DNA of 27,113 nucleotides from an uncultured Flavobacteriales bacterium (GTDB lineage Bacteria > Bacteroidota > Bacteroidia > Palsa-965), in NCBI GenBank assembly GCA_946478675.1, contig CAMLEF010000017.1:1-27113 (forward strand), written 5' to 3'. Position 1 is the stretch's first letter; every line of letters begins with the position of its first letter. The position numbers were made by a program, and so were the translations under genes. The notes under the pieces are model-generated. The model saw nothing but the letters and a program-made list of their open reading frames with translations, made no database searches and was not told where the DNA came from. Below are positions 7,079 to 15,356 of the stretch, in pieces.

Positions 7079-10000
7079 ATGAAGAGATTTCTTGTTCTTC
7101 TTGCCGGCTGTGCGGTTGCGCTCGTGTCGCATGCGCAACCGGTAACGTTTCCTGTCAATGGCGCGCCCGATAACCGCCATACGGTTTATGCATTCACCAA
7201 TGCGCATATCCAGGTGGATGCGGAAACGGTAATCGACAAAGGCACGATGATCGTGAAAGACGGGCTCGTCGTGCAAACCGGCGCGAACATTTCCGTTCCG
7301 AAAGGCGCGGTCGTGTACGACATGCAGGGAAAATGGATCTACCCGTCGTTCATCGATGCGTACAGCTCGTACGGCATGCCGGAAGTGAAACGCGCGCCGT
7401 GGTCGCCCGGGCCGCGCATGGAATCGTCGCGTGACGGCGCTTTCGGATGGAACGATGCGCTGAAACCGGAAACGGACGCATCGCGCATCTTCAGCAACGA
7501 TCCGAAAACGGCGGAAGATTACCGCGGACTCGGTTTCGGTGCGGTGATGACCTGCAGCCGCGACGGCATTGCGCGCGGAACAGCCGCCTGCGTAAGCCTC
7601 GATGCTGACGCCGCTTCGAACATGGTGATGATCAAAGACAAAGTGGCCGCCTGCTATTCGTTCGACAAAGGCAGCTCGCGCCAGGATTATCCTTCATCGC
7701 TCATGGGCGCCATCGCGTTGTTGCGCCAGACGTATTACGATGCCGACTGGTACCGCACGGCGAAGAACAAACCGGAATACAACATCACGCTAGAAGCCTG
7801 GAACACGAACCAGTCGCTGCCGCAGATCTTCGAAACGACCGACAAATGGAACGTGCTTCGCGCCGATAAAGTCGGTGACGAATTCAACGTGCAGTACATT
7901 TTCAAAGGCAGCGGCAACGAATACCAGCGCATGGACGAAATGAAAGCGACGAAAGGCTCGTTCATTCTTCCGCTGAATTTCCCCGAAGCGTACGACGTTA
8001 CCGATCCTTACGATGCGGAGCTCATCAACTACTCCGATCTCAAACATTGGGAGCTCGCCCCGCTCAACCCCGGCGCGTTCGAGAAATACAACATTCCGTT
8101 TGCGCTCACCGCTTCCGACGGCGACAAGAAAAATTTCTGGACGAACCTTCGCCAGGCCATCAAATACGGGCTCACACCGAAAGGCGCATTGCGTGCCTTG
8201 ACGACCACGCCTGCACAACTGCTCGGCATCTCCGACAAAGCAGGATCGCTGAAGGCCGGCATGCTCGCCAACTTCATCGTCGTCAACGGTGACGTGTTTG
8301 CAGACGATGCGATCATCTGGGAAAACTGGGTGAGCGGCCACCGTTACATCCTGAAAGATTACAACACCGTCGACCTGCGCGGCAATTACAATCTCGTGCT
8401 GAACGGCAAAACGTCACGCACGCTGAAAGTCGAAGGCGATCTCTTCAAGCTGAAAGCGTCGTTCGTGAATGATACCGCGAAAGAACAAGTCATCGTTTCC
8501 GGCTCGGGAAATACCGTGATGATCGGCTACTCGAAAAAGAACGAAGGCATGGTGCGCCTCTCGGGAACGGTTGATCCGAAAACGAAATTCATGAGCGGAC
8601 GCGGCCAGCTGCCCGATGGCTCGTGGGTGGATTGGATGGCGACGCAAACGGAAGCGTTCGTCCCGAAGAACGAGCCGAAAGACACGACCGCGCAGGACGT
8701 TCCCACGCTCGACGACGTGCTGTACCCGTTCAACGCGTACGGCCGCACGAAACAGGATTCGCTGATGTATGCGAACCAGAAAGAAAACATTCTCATCCGC
8801 AATGTCACTGTCTGGACGAATGAAGCCGACAGCGTGATCACGAATGCCGACGTGCTCATCTCGAACGGCAAGATCCAGCAGATCGGCAAGAACATCGACG
8901 TGACGTCGCTCCCGGTGAAAGGCCAGACGACCGTTATCGACGGCACCGGCAAATACCTCACGGCCGGCATCATCGACGAGCATTCGCATATTGCGATCTC
9001 CGGCGGTGTGAACGAAGGCACGCAGGCATCGAGCGCGGAAGTGCGCATCGGCGACGTCATCAATCCCGACGATATCCAGATCTATCGCCAGCTCGCGGGC
9101 GGCGTGATCGGCGCGCAACTGCTGCACGGCTCTGCGAATCCGATCGGCGGACAATCGGGCATCGTGAAGCTGCGCTGGGGCGCGACGGCGGAGCAAATGA
9201 AAATTGCAGATGCGCCGGGCTTCATCAAATTTGCGCTCGGTGAAAACGTGAAGCAAAGCAATTGGGGCGATCTCAACACCGTGCGCTTCCCGCAAACACG
9301 CATGGGCGTCGAGCAGGTGTATTACGATTATTTCACCCGTGCCAAAGAATACAACGCGCAGTGGCAGGCCTGGAAAAAATTATCGCCAGCAGAAAAAGCG
9401 AAAGCTACTCCGCCCCGCCGCGATCTCGATCTCGAAGCCGTCAGCGAAATTCTTCTCGGCAGCCGCAACATCACTTGTCACTCGTACGTGCAGTCGGAGC
9501 TGGAAATGCTCATGCACGTCGCCGACTCGATGGGCTTTAAAGTAAATACGTTCACGCACATTCTCGAAGGCTACAAAGTGGCGGACGACATGAAAGCGCG
9601 CGGCATCAACGCGTCGACGTTCTCCGACTGGTGGGCGTACAAGTACGAAGTGAAAGATGCGATTCCGTACAACGCGGCGCTGATGACGCGCATGGGGCTG
9701 AACGTCGCCGTCAACTCCGATGACGCAGAAATGGCGCGTCGCCTCAACCAGGAAGCTGCGAAGGCGATGAAGTACGGCGGGCTCACGCAATACCAGGCAT
9801 ACAAGCTCGTGTCGCTGAATCCTGCGAAGATGCTTCACCTCGACGGCCACATGGGCAGCGTGAAAGTCGGTAAAGACGCCGACCTCGTGCTCTGGTCCGA
9901 CAACCCGACTTCCATTTACGCAAAACCGGAAAAGACGATCGTCGACGGAAAAATTCTTTATGACATAAACGAAGACGTGAAGCTGCGCGAGTCGGTGAAC

Positions 10001-10147
10001 AAAGACCGTTCGCGCATCATCCAGAAAATGATCGCTGTGAAAAACGGCGGCGGTCCGGTGCAACGTCCGAAGCTGCGTCGCCCGCGCCTCTGGAATTGTG
10101 ACGACATGGTCGAAGACGGCGATTACCTCAACGAATCACAACAATAA
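7079..10147 (+). CDS. Exported double amidohydrolase-family protein, N-terminal module eroded
   Basis: 1022 residues with a signal peptide (about 1-20, ending SHAQ), so periplasmic or secreted. Two modules of the imidazolonepropionase-like amidohydrolase superfamily are joined. Module 1 (about 35-430) has the flanking beta-sandwich and a typical C-terminal end (ALTTTPAQLLGISDKAGSLKAGMLANF), but its expected HxH is FIDAYSSYG (91-99) and much of the barrel is missing, so it is probably inactive. Module 2 (about 570-965) keeps EHSH (His635, His637), candidate ligands His801 (CHSY) and His827 (THILEG), and Asp881 (NSDD). It ends with NPAKMLHLDGHMGSVKVGKDADLVLW. The substrate is unknown. A second, shorter amidohydrolase-like gene follows in the same direction after 88 bases, and the two probably form a pair. 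Confidence 0.9.
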   Translation: MKRFLVLLAGCAVALVSHAQPVTFPVNGAPDNRHTVYAFTNAHIQVDAETVIDKGTMIVKDGLVVQTGANISVPKGAVVYDMQGKWIYPSFIDAYSSYGMPEVKRAPWSPGPRMESSRDGAFGWNDALKPETDASRIFSNDPKTAEDYRGLGFGAVMTCSRDGIARGTAACVSLDADAASNMVMIKDKVAACYSFDKGSSRQDYPSSLMGAIALLRQTYYDADWYRTAKNKPEYNITLEAWNTNQSLPQIFETTDKWNVLRADKVGDEFNVQYIFKGSGNEYQRMDEMKATKGSFILPLNFPEAYDVTDPYDAELINYSDLKHWELAPLNPGAFEKYNIPFALTASDGDKKNFWTNLRQAIKYGLTPKGALRALTTTPAQLLGISDKAGSLKAGMLANFIVVNGDVFADDAIIWENWVSGHRYILKDYNTVDLRGNYNLVLNGKTSRTLKVEGDLFKLKASFVNDTAKEQVIVSGSGNTVMIGYSKKNEGMVRLSGTVDPKTKFMSGRGQLPDGSWVDWMATQTEAFVPKNEPKDTTAQDVPTLDDVLYPFNAYGRTKQDSLMYANQKENILIRNVTVWTNEADSVITNADVLISNGKIQQIGKNIDVTSLPVKGQTTVIDGTGKYLTAGIIDEHSHIAISGGVNEGTQASSAEVRIGDVINPDDIQIYRQLAGGVIGAQLLHGSANPIGGQSGIVKLRWGATAEQMKIADAPGFIKFALGENVKQSNWGDLNTVRFPQTRMGVEQVYYDYFTRAKEYNAQWQAWKKLSPAEKAKATPPRRDLDLEAVSEILLGSRNITCHSYVQSELEMLMHVADSMGFKVNTFTHILEGYKVADDMKARGINASTFSDWWAYKYEVKDAIPYNAALMTRMGLNVAVNSDDAEMARRLNQEAAKAMKYGGLTQYQAYKLVSLNPAKMLHLDGHMGSVKVGKDADLVLWSDNPTSIYAKPEKTIVDGKILYDINEDVKLRESVNKDRSRIIQKMIAVKNGGGPVQRPKLRRPRLWNCDDMVEDGDYLNESQQ

Positions 10148-10150
10148 AAA

Positions 10151-10228
10151 AAGGGCATTCGGACATTCGTTCATTCGGGCATTTGCCCCTCAGTAAATAG
10201 ATCGAATCACGAATGACCGAATGAACAT
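10151..10228. repeat. Inverted-arm word repeat (CATTCGNN family)
   Basis: Four tandem words (CATTCGGA, CATTCGTT, CATTCGGG, CATTTG) at 10156-10185 are followed by their reverse complements (GAATCAC, GAATGAC, GAATGAAC) at 10204-10226. The element fills the gap between the two amidohydrolase genes. It also contains the ATG at 10221, which is why the second gene is started at 10236. A compact GGGCATTTGCCC hairpin lies at 10177-10188. Confidence 0.7.
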
Positions 10229-10235
10229 TATCATC

Positions 10236-11549
10236 ATGAAAAAACATATTCTCCTCACCGCAGCAATTCTCATGGGAATGACGGCCTTTTCCCAAACGCC
10301 CGTTCCTGCGAAGAAGCAAAGCAAGAGCATCCTGCTGATGAACGGCACGGCGCATCTCGGCAACGGACAGGTGATCGAAAATTCCATTATCGGTTTCAAA
10401 GAAGGAAAGATCGTGCTCGTGGGCGACGCGCGTACCGTGCGCATCGATCCTGCCGCGTGGGATACGTCCATCAACTGCACGGGCAAGCAGATCTACCCGG
10501 GCTTCATCGCGCCCAACAGCACGCTCGGCCTCGTCGACATCGAAGCGGTGCGCGCAACGAACGACTTCCGCGACATCGGCGGTTACAACCCGCACGTGCG
10601 TTCGCAGGTGGCATTCAACACCGATTCGAAGATCAACCCGACGGTGCGCACGAACGGCGTTTTATCGGCGCAGGTTTGCCCGCGCGGCGGACGCATCTCC
10701 GGCACGTCGAGCGTGATGGCGCTGGAAGGCTGGAACTGGACCGACGCGACGCTGCATGCGGACGACGGCATTCACCTGAACTGGCCTTCGTATTATTCGC
10801 GCAGCTGGAATGAAGACGACGGCTTCGGCGCGTATTCGCAGAATAAAGAATATGAAAAGCAGCGCCAGGAGCTCGAGAAATTTTTCACAGAAGCCTGGGC
10901 CTATTCGCAGAATGCGTCGACGGAAAAAAATCTCCGCTTCGAAGCGATGCGCGGCATTTTCAACGGCACACAAAATCTTTACATCCACGCCGACCTCGTG
11001 AAAGAGATCACCGAAGCAGTAGCCTTCGCGAAAAAATTCTCGATCGCGCACATGGTGATCGTCGGTGGCTCCGACAGCTGGAAATGCGCTGAGCTGCTGA
11101 AGACGTCGAACATCCCGGTGATGCTTTCGCGCCTGCACAGCCTCCCGCTGCGTAACGACGACGACGTGGATCAGCCGTACAAAACGCCGTTCATGCTGCA
11201 ACAGGCCGGTGTGCTCTTCTGCCTGCAAAACGAAGGCGACATGGAAGCGATGAACGCGCGCAACCTGCCGTTCCTCGCGGGCACTGCCGCTGCTTATGGC
11301 TTAACGAAAGAACAAGCCGTTGCCGCACTCACCGGCAACACCGCAAAAATTCTCGGCATCGACAACCAGATGGGCACGCTTGAAACCGGCAAAGACGCGA
11401 CGCTGTTCGTCTCCGAAGGCGATGCGCTCGACATGAAATCGAACAACGTCACCTGGGCATTCGTGCAGGGGAAACGACTTGATCTTCGCAACGAGCAGCA
11501 GGAGCTGTATCATCGTTACGAGGATAAGTACGGATTGCAGAACAAGTAA
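10236..11549 (+). CDS. Exported amidohydrolase-like protein lacking the HxH metal motif
   Basis: 437 residues from the ATG at 10236 (MKKHILLTAAILMGMTAFSQ signal peptide). An in-frame ATG 15 bases upstream sits in repeat DNA and would add only MNIII. The fold signature is of the amidohydrolase superfamily: an N-terminal beta-sandwich (LLMNGTAHLGNGQVIENSI), a 'KQIYPGFIAP' entry to the barrel, and the C-terminal VAALTGNTAKILGIDNQMGTLETGKDATLFV. At the point where HxH is expected the sequence is FIAPNSTLGL, so a standard metal site is absent. The protein probably works with the 1022-residue neighbour, as a partner subunit or a binding protein. This is inferred from adjacency and shared fold. Confidence 0.85.
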   Translation: MKKHILLTAAILMGMTAFSQTPVPAKKQSKSILLMNGTAHLGNGQVIENSIIGFKEGKIVLVGDARTVRIDPAAWDTSINCTGKQIYPGFIAPNSTLGLVDIEAVRATNDFRDIGGYNPHVRSQVAFNTDSKINPTVRTNGVLSAQVCPRGGRISGTSSVMALEGWNWTDATLHADDGIHLNWPSYYSRSWNEDDGFGAYSQNKEYEKQRQELEKFFTEAWAYSQNASTEKNLRFEAMRGIFNGTQNLYIHADLVKEITEAVAFAKKFSIAHMVIVGGSDSWKCAELLKTSNIPVMLSRLHSLPLRNDDDVDQPYKTPFMLQQAGVLFCLQNEGDMEAMNARNLPFLAGTAAAYGLTKEQAVAALTGNTAKILGIDNQMGTLETGKDATLFVSEGDALDMKSNNVTWAFVQGKRLDLRNEQQELYHRYEDKYGLQNK

Positions 11550-11557
11550 CATTACCG

Positions 11558-12769
11558 TTGACGTTATCCCCATCAAAGCGGTTTTTACTCGGCGGAATTC
11601 TCTTCTGTGCTGCGCTGGTTGTTGCCGGCTACGCTTTCAAAAAGAAAAAGCCGAACAATTCGCCGGTCCAGACCCATTTTCCCAAACACCAACTGCAGCC
11701 ACGGCCTGACCCCGTTGACTCCACCTTCTGGAAATGGTATGCGGAAGGCGGTTATTATGATACGGCTGCAGTTCGTCAAAAAAATCTATGCCGGTCGGCG
11801 TGGTTACTGGCGATGATCTCCAACGATCATTTTTCGCCGTATCGCAGAATTCAATTGGCAGAACAGGGAAAGGAATACCTTGACAGCAATTTTCTTTTCC
11901 TGAAAAATATCGGCCATGAGCTGGAAGAATTTTATGCGGGGGACAGCATCAGTGGGCTGGATTGTTTCCTGTTTTTCAAAGTGCAAACGATCCTTACCGT
12001 TCCTACCTATAAGGATTCCATGATATTCAGCATTCTTAGTTACGATAACCCGAACAATGTTTTTCTGATAACAGAATTTTACCATCAACTTCCCTTCGCC
12101 TGGTCCTGGCCAATTGCGGAAAGAGCAACCGACAGCATTCTTTCCAGGGAACCCGGAAATCTTTTCGCGCTGCAATACCGCTCTGATCTTCTCCTGCAAA
12201 AGCATGAAACAGAAAAAGCTTTGACCATTAAGGAAGATCTGATACGGAAGAAATACAACCAGGATTATAATGGCAACAAAGCTGCGGAGGCTTTATGTGC
12301 GCTGCACGATACGTCGCGTGCACGAAGCTTCCTTCGCGCTTCCGGACTCGCGGGTAATATCCATGCGTATTTCCTGGCACCTCTTTATTTACAATTAGCG
12401 GATACAACAGCAGCGCACGCTATGGCGAAAGCCGTTTATGCCGATTCCTCCGACCACCAACAATACATCGCATCGTATGTATTCCTCGTTGACCTTGCGC
12501 TGCGTACGCGTAACATGAAGGAGGCTCGTCAGCTCATTGAAACTACACCATTAACGCTGCCATTGAAGCGGGTTTCGGACAGTAATGCTTCTTTTCGCTT
12601 TACGTATCTGCAGCTCGCCTGCGCCGTGATGACAAATAACACGACAACGTTCGAGCGCATTTACCATGACAACAGCAGCTTCGGTAGAATTTTCTTTGGC
12701 CACTCGAAGGAAGAGCTGCTCAATACAATTCGCCAGGATTACCATCTTCAACCGGCGAGCACAATTTGA
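11558..12769 (+). CDS. Membrane-anchored or exported TPR-like protein, unknown function
   Basis: About 403 residues, starting from a TTG at 11558, 8 bases after the stop of the amidohydrolase gene; the exact start is uncertain because no ATG lies near. A signal-anchor segment (KRFLLGGILFCAALVVAGYAF) is followed by a Lys cluster and a Pro-rich stretch, then a helical body. The region LFALQYRSDLLLQKHETEKAL and later helices suggest degenerate TPR repeats. GC content is lower than in the amidohydrolase genes. It may be co-transcribed with them. No enzymatic motif was found. Confidence 0.75.
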   Translation: MTLSPSKRFLLGGILFCAALVVAGYAFKKKKPNNSPVQTHFPKHQLQPRPDPVDSTFWKWYAEGGYYDTAAVRQKNLCRSAWLLAMISNDHFSPYRRIQLAEQGKEYLDSNFLFLKNIGHELEEFYAGDSISGLDCFLFFKVQTILTVPTYKDSMIFSILSYDNPNNVFLITEFYHQLPFAWSWPIAERATDSILSREPGNLFALQYRSDLLLQKHETEKALTIKEDLIRKKYNQDYNGNKAAEALCALHDTSRARSFLRASGLAGNIHAYFLAPLYLQLADTTAAHAMAKAVYADSSDHQQYIASYVFLVDLALRTRNMKEARQLIETTPLTLPLKRVSDSNASFRFTYLQLACAVMTNNTTTFERIYHDNSSFGRIFFGHSKEELLNTIRQDYHLQPASTI

Positions 12770-12788
12770 TTATGCAGGGTACCACAAC

Positions 12789-12827
12789 AAAAAAAGTCCG
12801 GAGCTCAAAAATGTCTGGCTCCGGACT
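12789..12827 (-). terminator. Terminator of tyrS
   Basis: AGTCCGGAGC (12795-12804) pairs perfectly with GCTCCGGACT (12818-12827) across a 13-base loop. The A run at 12789-12795 becomes a T run on the minus strand, so it fits tyrS. The converging gene at 12769 lacks its own T run here. Confidence 0.8.
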
Positions 12828-12849
12828 CCGTACTCTAAACTCCTAACTC
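12821..12849. repeat. Word repeat (AACTCCT family)
   Basis: Successive words GGACTCC, GTACTCT, AAACTCC and TAACTCC with a period of about 7 bases. They run from the terminator stem to the tyrS stop codon. The same word family forms the hairpin between feoA and feoB. Confidence 0.6.
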
Positions 12850-14166
12850 CTACACCACCTTCACCAAACAGTAATCCTTCTTCCCCTTCTGCAGGAGAAT
12901 GTACTTATCGTTGATCAGCGATTCCGTGCTGATGATGAGGTTGGCATCGGTGATCTTCTTTTTGTTGATCGAAATGCCGTTGCCCTGGATGAGCTTGCGC
13001 GCATCACCTTTCGAGCCGACGAGCTTCGATTTCTCCGACAGCAGATCAAGAACAGGAATGCTGCTCACTAGCTCTTCGCGCGAAATTTCTGCCACCGGCA
13101 CACCGGCGCCGACGAAGATCGAGAGGAAGTCCGCTTCGTCGAAAGCAGCGAGCACGTCCATCGTTCCTTTTCCGAACAGCACGTCCGTTGCGGCCATCGC
13201 GGTTTTCAATCCCATTTCGCCGTGCACACGACGCGTGATGTCTTCCGCCAGCGCTTTCTGCAGCTTGCGCAAGTGCGGTTCCGCGCGGTGCTCCGCTTCG
13301 AGCGCTTCGATTTCTTCCTGGCCTTTCAGCGTGAAGATGCGGATGTAATTTTCCGAATCCGCATCGGCCGAATTGAACCAGAACTGGTAAAACTCGTACG
13401 GCGACGTGCGCTTCGGATCGAGCCAGATGTTGCCGCTTTCGGTCTTGCCGAATTTCGTTCCGTCAGCTTTTTTGATCAGCGGCGTCGTGAGCGCCCAGGC
13501 TTCGCCACCGTCTTTGCGACGGATCAGTTCCGTGCCCGTAACGATGTTGCCCCACTGATCGGAGCCGCCCATCTGCAGCTTCACGTTATTGTTTTTCCAG
13601 AGATGGTAAAAATCGTAGCCCTGCACGAGCTGGTACGTAAATTCGGTGAACGACATGCCTTCACGTCCCGATGCGCTATCGGGATCGCCGGCGATGCGCT
13701 TCTTCACCGAATCCTTCGCCATCATGTAATTCACCGTAATGTGTTTCCCGGTGTCGCGGATGAATTCGATGAACGACATGCCTTTGAACCAGTCGTAGTT
13801 GTTGACGATCTCCGCAGACGTTTCGCCGCAGTTGAAGTCGAGGAATTTTTCGAGCTGCGCTTTCTGGCAGGCGAGGTTGTGCGCCAGCGTCGATTCGTCG
13901 AGCAGGTTACGCTCGGCCGATTTGCCGGAAGGATCGCCCACCATACCCGTAGCGCCGCCCACCAGCGCGATCGGCTTGTGACCGCAGTTTTGGAAATGCA
14001 GCAGCAACATCACCTGCACGAGGTTGCCCACGCCCAATGAATCCGCCGTCGGATCGAAGCCGATATAACCCGTCACGACTTCCTTGTTCAGCAGTTCTTC
14101 CGTTCCCGGCATCACATCCTGCAGCATGCGCCGCCAGCGTAATTCTTCGATGAAATTCTTTTTCAT
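12850..14166 (-). CDS. tyrS: Tyrosyl-tRNA synthetase
   Basis: Charges tRNA-Tyr with tyrosine. The protein has 438 residues from the ATG at 14166; a TTG at 14175 would lie inside the -7 element, so it is rejected. The class I catalytic core is seen in [36 protein letters not shown] and [10 protein letters not shown], with the second signature as KFGKT (238-242), the E. coli-type variant of KMSKS. The first signature (HIGH) reads GVGN at 45-48, so the first His is replaced. An S4-like RNA-binding domain ends the protein ([14 protein letters not shown]). Residues 161-170 ([10 protein letters not shown]) look like a small insertion before SFTEF, encoded by a palindrome. Confidence 0.95.
   Translation of the reverse strand: MKKNFIEELRWRRMLQDVMPGTEELLNKEVVTGYIGFDPTADSLGVGNLVQVMLLLHFQNCGHKPIALVGGATGMVGDPSGKSAERNLLDESTLAHNLACQKAQLEKFLDFNCGETSAEIVNNYDWFKGMSFIEFIRDTGKHITVNYMMAKDSVKKRIAGDPDSASGREGMSFTEFTYQLVQGYDFYHLWKNNNVKLQMGGSDQWGNIVTGTELIRRKDGGEAWALTTPLIKKADGTKFGKTESGNIWLDPKRTSPYEFYQFWFNSADADSENYIRIFTLKGQEEIEALEAEHRAEPHLRKLQKALAEDITRRVHGEMGLKTAMAATDVLFGKGTMDVLAAFDEADFLSIFVGAGVPVAEISREELVSSIPVLDLLSEKSKLVGSKGDARKLIQGNGISINKKKITDANLIISTESLINDKYILLQKGKKDYCLVKVV
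13666..13684. repeat. Palindrome inside tyrS (TCCCGAT-GCGCT-ATCGGGA)
   Basis: Seven-base perfect arms with a 5-base loop, related to the CCGATAGCTATCGG palindrome at 2329-2346. It encodes part of the extra residues near 161-168 of TyrRS and stays in frame. Confidence 0.6.
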
Positions 14167-14172
14167 AGTGGA

Positions 14173-14180
14173 CAAAGGTA
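14173..14180 (-). promoter_or_regulatory. -7 promoter element of tyrS
   Basis: The minus strand reads TACCTTTG, an exact TAnnTTTG match, only 6 bases before the ATG at 14166. This implies a very short 5' leader and fixes the start. Confidence 0.6.
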
Positions 14181-14186
14181 TAAATC

Positions 14187-14240
14187 GGACGGCAGTTCGC
14201 AGTCGGCACAGCGCAATTGGCAGTCGGCAGTCGGCAGTCG
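14187..14240. repeat. Word repeat (GGCAGTC family)
   Basis: Repeated GGCAGTC words (three perfect in tandem at 14219-14239, degenerate ones at 14191-14208) with an AATTGG interruption. The element fills most of the gap between the 198-residue gene's stop and the tyrS promoter. No inverted arm is seen here. Confidence 0.65.
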
Positions 14241-14247
14241 AAAGAAA

Positions 14248-14844
14248 TCAGGAATGCGTTTCTTCTGCAATTCCGTTTCGCGCCGACCAGTCGTCAATCT
14301 CTTTTTGCAAACGGCTCCAGTCTTCTGTTGCAAAATCTTTCCGGTAAAGCGTGGTGGAGCTGAAGCGGTAACGAAAACGGATCCGTTCGGAATCTTCTTC
14401 GAGATAAAAAACATACGACGGATCGATTGTGCGCAATTGAGATTCCTGCAGGTAGATTCTTTTTTCGCCAATGTAAACACCCTGCTTGCGCAACATCTGC
14501 CACCAATCGCCAACTAACGATGTTGCCGCCACCAGCCAGAAAAATCCTGTATTAAACGAAAGGTGCTTCGGCGGCCACACCAGGTTGAAAAACGCCAGCA
14601 GCACCACCAAGATGAAATACCAATGAAAAAAGATGACGAACTTTTTCTGGTACGGAATGCGCCGGTCCGGGTTCAAATAAAATGCTGTCCACTTTTTCCG
14701 TATGAAACTGATCCCCGTTCCTGTTACCAGCACCAGCAGCAACGTCAACGGAAGCGGAAGAAAAGTAGCCGACGCCCACACGATAGCCAACGCCGCGAGC
14801 ACGGCCAGCACACTGAAAAACACCCGCAGTCCCTGGCTGTTCAT
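14248..14844 (-). CDS. Membrane protein with C-terminal soluble domain, unknown function
   Basis: 198 residues. Four hydrophobic segments are likely, as two hairpins (about 8-25 and 28-48; 68-88 and 98-115). The last 80 residues are soluble and strand-rich (QGVYIGEKRIYLQESQL, then a Glu/Arg-rich stretch), reminiscent of bacterial PH-like domains found after membrane hairpins. That likeness is only by pattern. It ends MNSQG... to EETHS with a normal stop, and lies upstream of tyrS on the same strand with an 81-base repeat-filled gap. A weak -7 match, TACATTTA, lies at 14849-14856 (minus strand). Confidence 0.75.
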   Translation of the reverse strand: MNSQGLRVFFSVLAVLAALAIVWASATFLPLPLTLLLVLVTGTGISFIRKKWTAFYLNPDRRIPYQKKFVIFFHWYFILVVLLAFFNLVWPPKHLSFNTGFFWLVAATSLVGDWWQMLRKQGVYIGEKRIYLQESQLRTIDPSYVFYLEEDSERIRFRYRFSSTTLYRKDFATEDWSRLQKEIDDWSARNGIAEETHS

Positions 14845-14960
14845 AGGGTAAATGTAGCCGTGCTTTTACGTTTTAACAAAACACAATAAATCCGTCACGC
14901 CCGCGTAATGACGGAGAAAACTTCTTTTTCGCTATTTTAGCAATAGATTCCACGCAACCC

Positions 14961-15203
14961 ATGAACCGTTTTTCTTTGATCGATCGCATCGTCCGCTGGT
15001 TCGAGCAGCAGGCATTCGGCGTTTGCAACTGGTGGGGCCAGAAGCTCGGCATCCGCGCCACACGCATCCGCATGTACTTCATCTATCTCTCGTTCTTCAC
15101 CGTCGGTTCGCCTGTGATCCTCTACTTCATCATGGCGTTCATCCTCGAGCACAAACGTTACTTCAAACCCCGCAAAGTCCGCAAGACGATCTGGGATTTG
15201 TAA
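14961..15203 (+). CDS. PspC-domain small membrane protein
   Basis: 80 residues. The central segment FGVCNWWGQKLGIRATRIRM, followed by a hydrophobic helix (about 47-68: YLSFFTVGSPVILYFIMAFIL), is the PspC pattern; it normally reads GVCGGLAxxxGIDxxxVR. The protein is preceded by an amphipathic N-terminal helix and followed by a basic tail. PspC proteins sit in the inner membrane and take part in envelope-stress signalling, but short stand-alone forms like this are of unclear role. A near-consensus -7 element (TATTTTAG at 14933-14940) precedes it. Confidence 0.85.
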   Translation: MNRFSLIDRIVRWFEQQAFGVCNWWGQKLGIRATRIRMYFIYLSFFTVGSPVILYFIMAFILEHKRYFKPRKVRKTIWDL

Positions 15204-15206
15204 AAT

Positions 15207-15247
15207 TTCCAATTGCCGATTGCCAATTTTCAGTTCAGAGAATTGGA
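15207..15247. repeat. Word repeat (CCAATTGCCGATTGCC family)
   Basis: CCAATTGCCGATTGCCAATTTTCAG, given here by parts: the words CCAATTG, CCGATTG and CCAATTTT at 15209-15230, with a partial reverse word GAATTGG at 15240-15246. It starts just after the PspC stop. Confidence 0.55.
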
Positions 15248-15275
15248 GCCAGCACGAACTATTTTCTAAAATTTT

Positions 15276-15350
15276 GGGCGTGTCCCTTTGGGCCGGGCTA
15301 TGCACTCCAAGTCCTCGTACCTGCGGGCTTTCCGTTTCTATCCCTCACGC
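15276..15350. repeat. GGGCGTG...CCCTCACGC intergenic element
   Basis: A 75-base segment opening with GGGCGTGTCCC and closing with TCTATCCCTCACGC. The ends GCGTG and CACGC are complementary, and CCC-TTT-GGG forms an inner hairpin. From memory, intergenic segments with this start, a 'GGGCCGGGCT' middle and a 'CCCTCACGC' end recur in many Bacteroidota genomes. It lies between convergent genes and has no credible ORF. It could be a non-coding RNA gene or a non-autonomous repeat. Confidence 0.5.
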
Positions 15351-15356
15351 GGAAGA

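Noticed and set aside
10221..10235. ATG at 10221 as start of the second amidohydrolase gene
   Set aside because: It lies in the CATTCG repeat and adds residues before an otherwise standard MKKHILL signal peptide.
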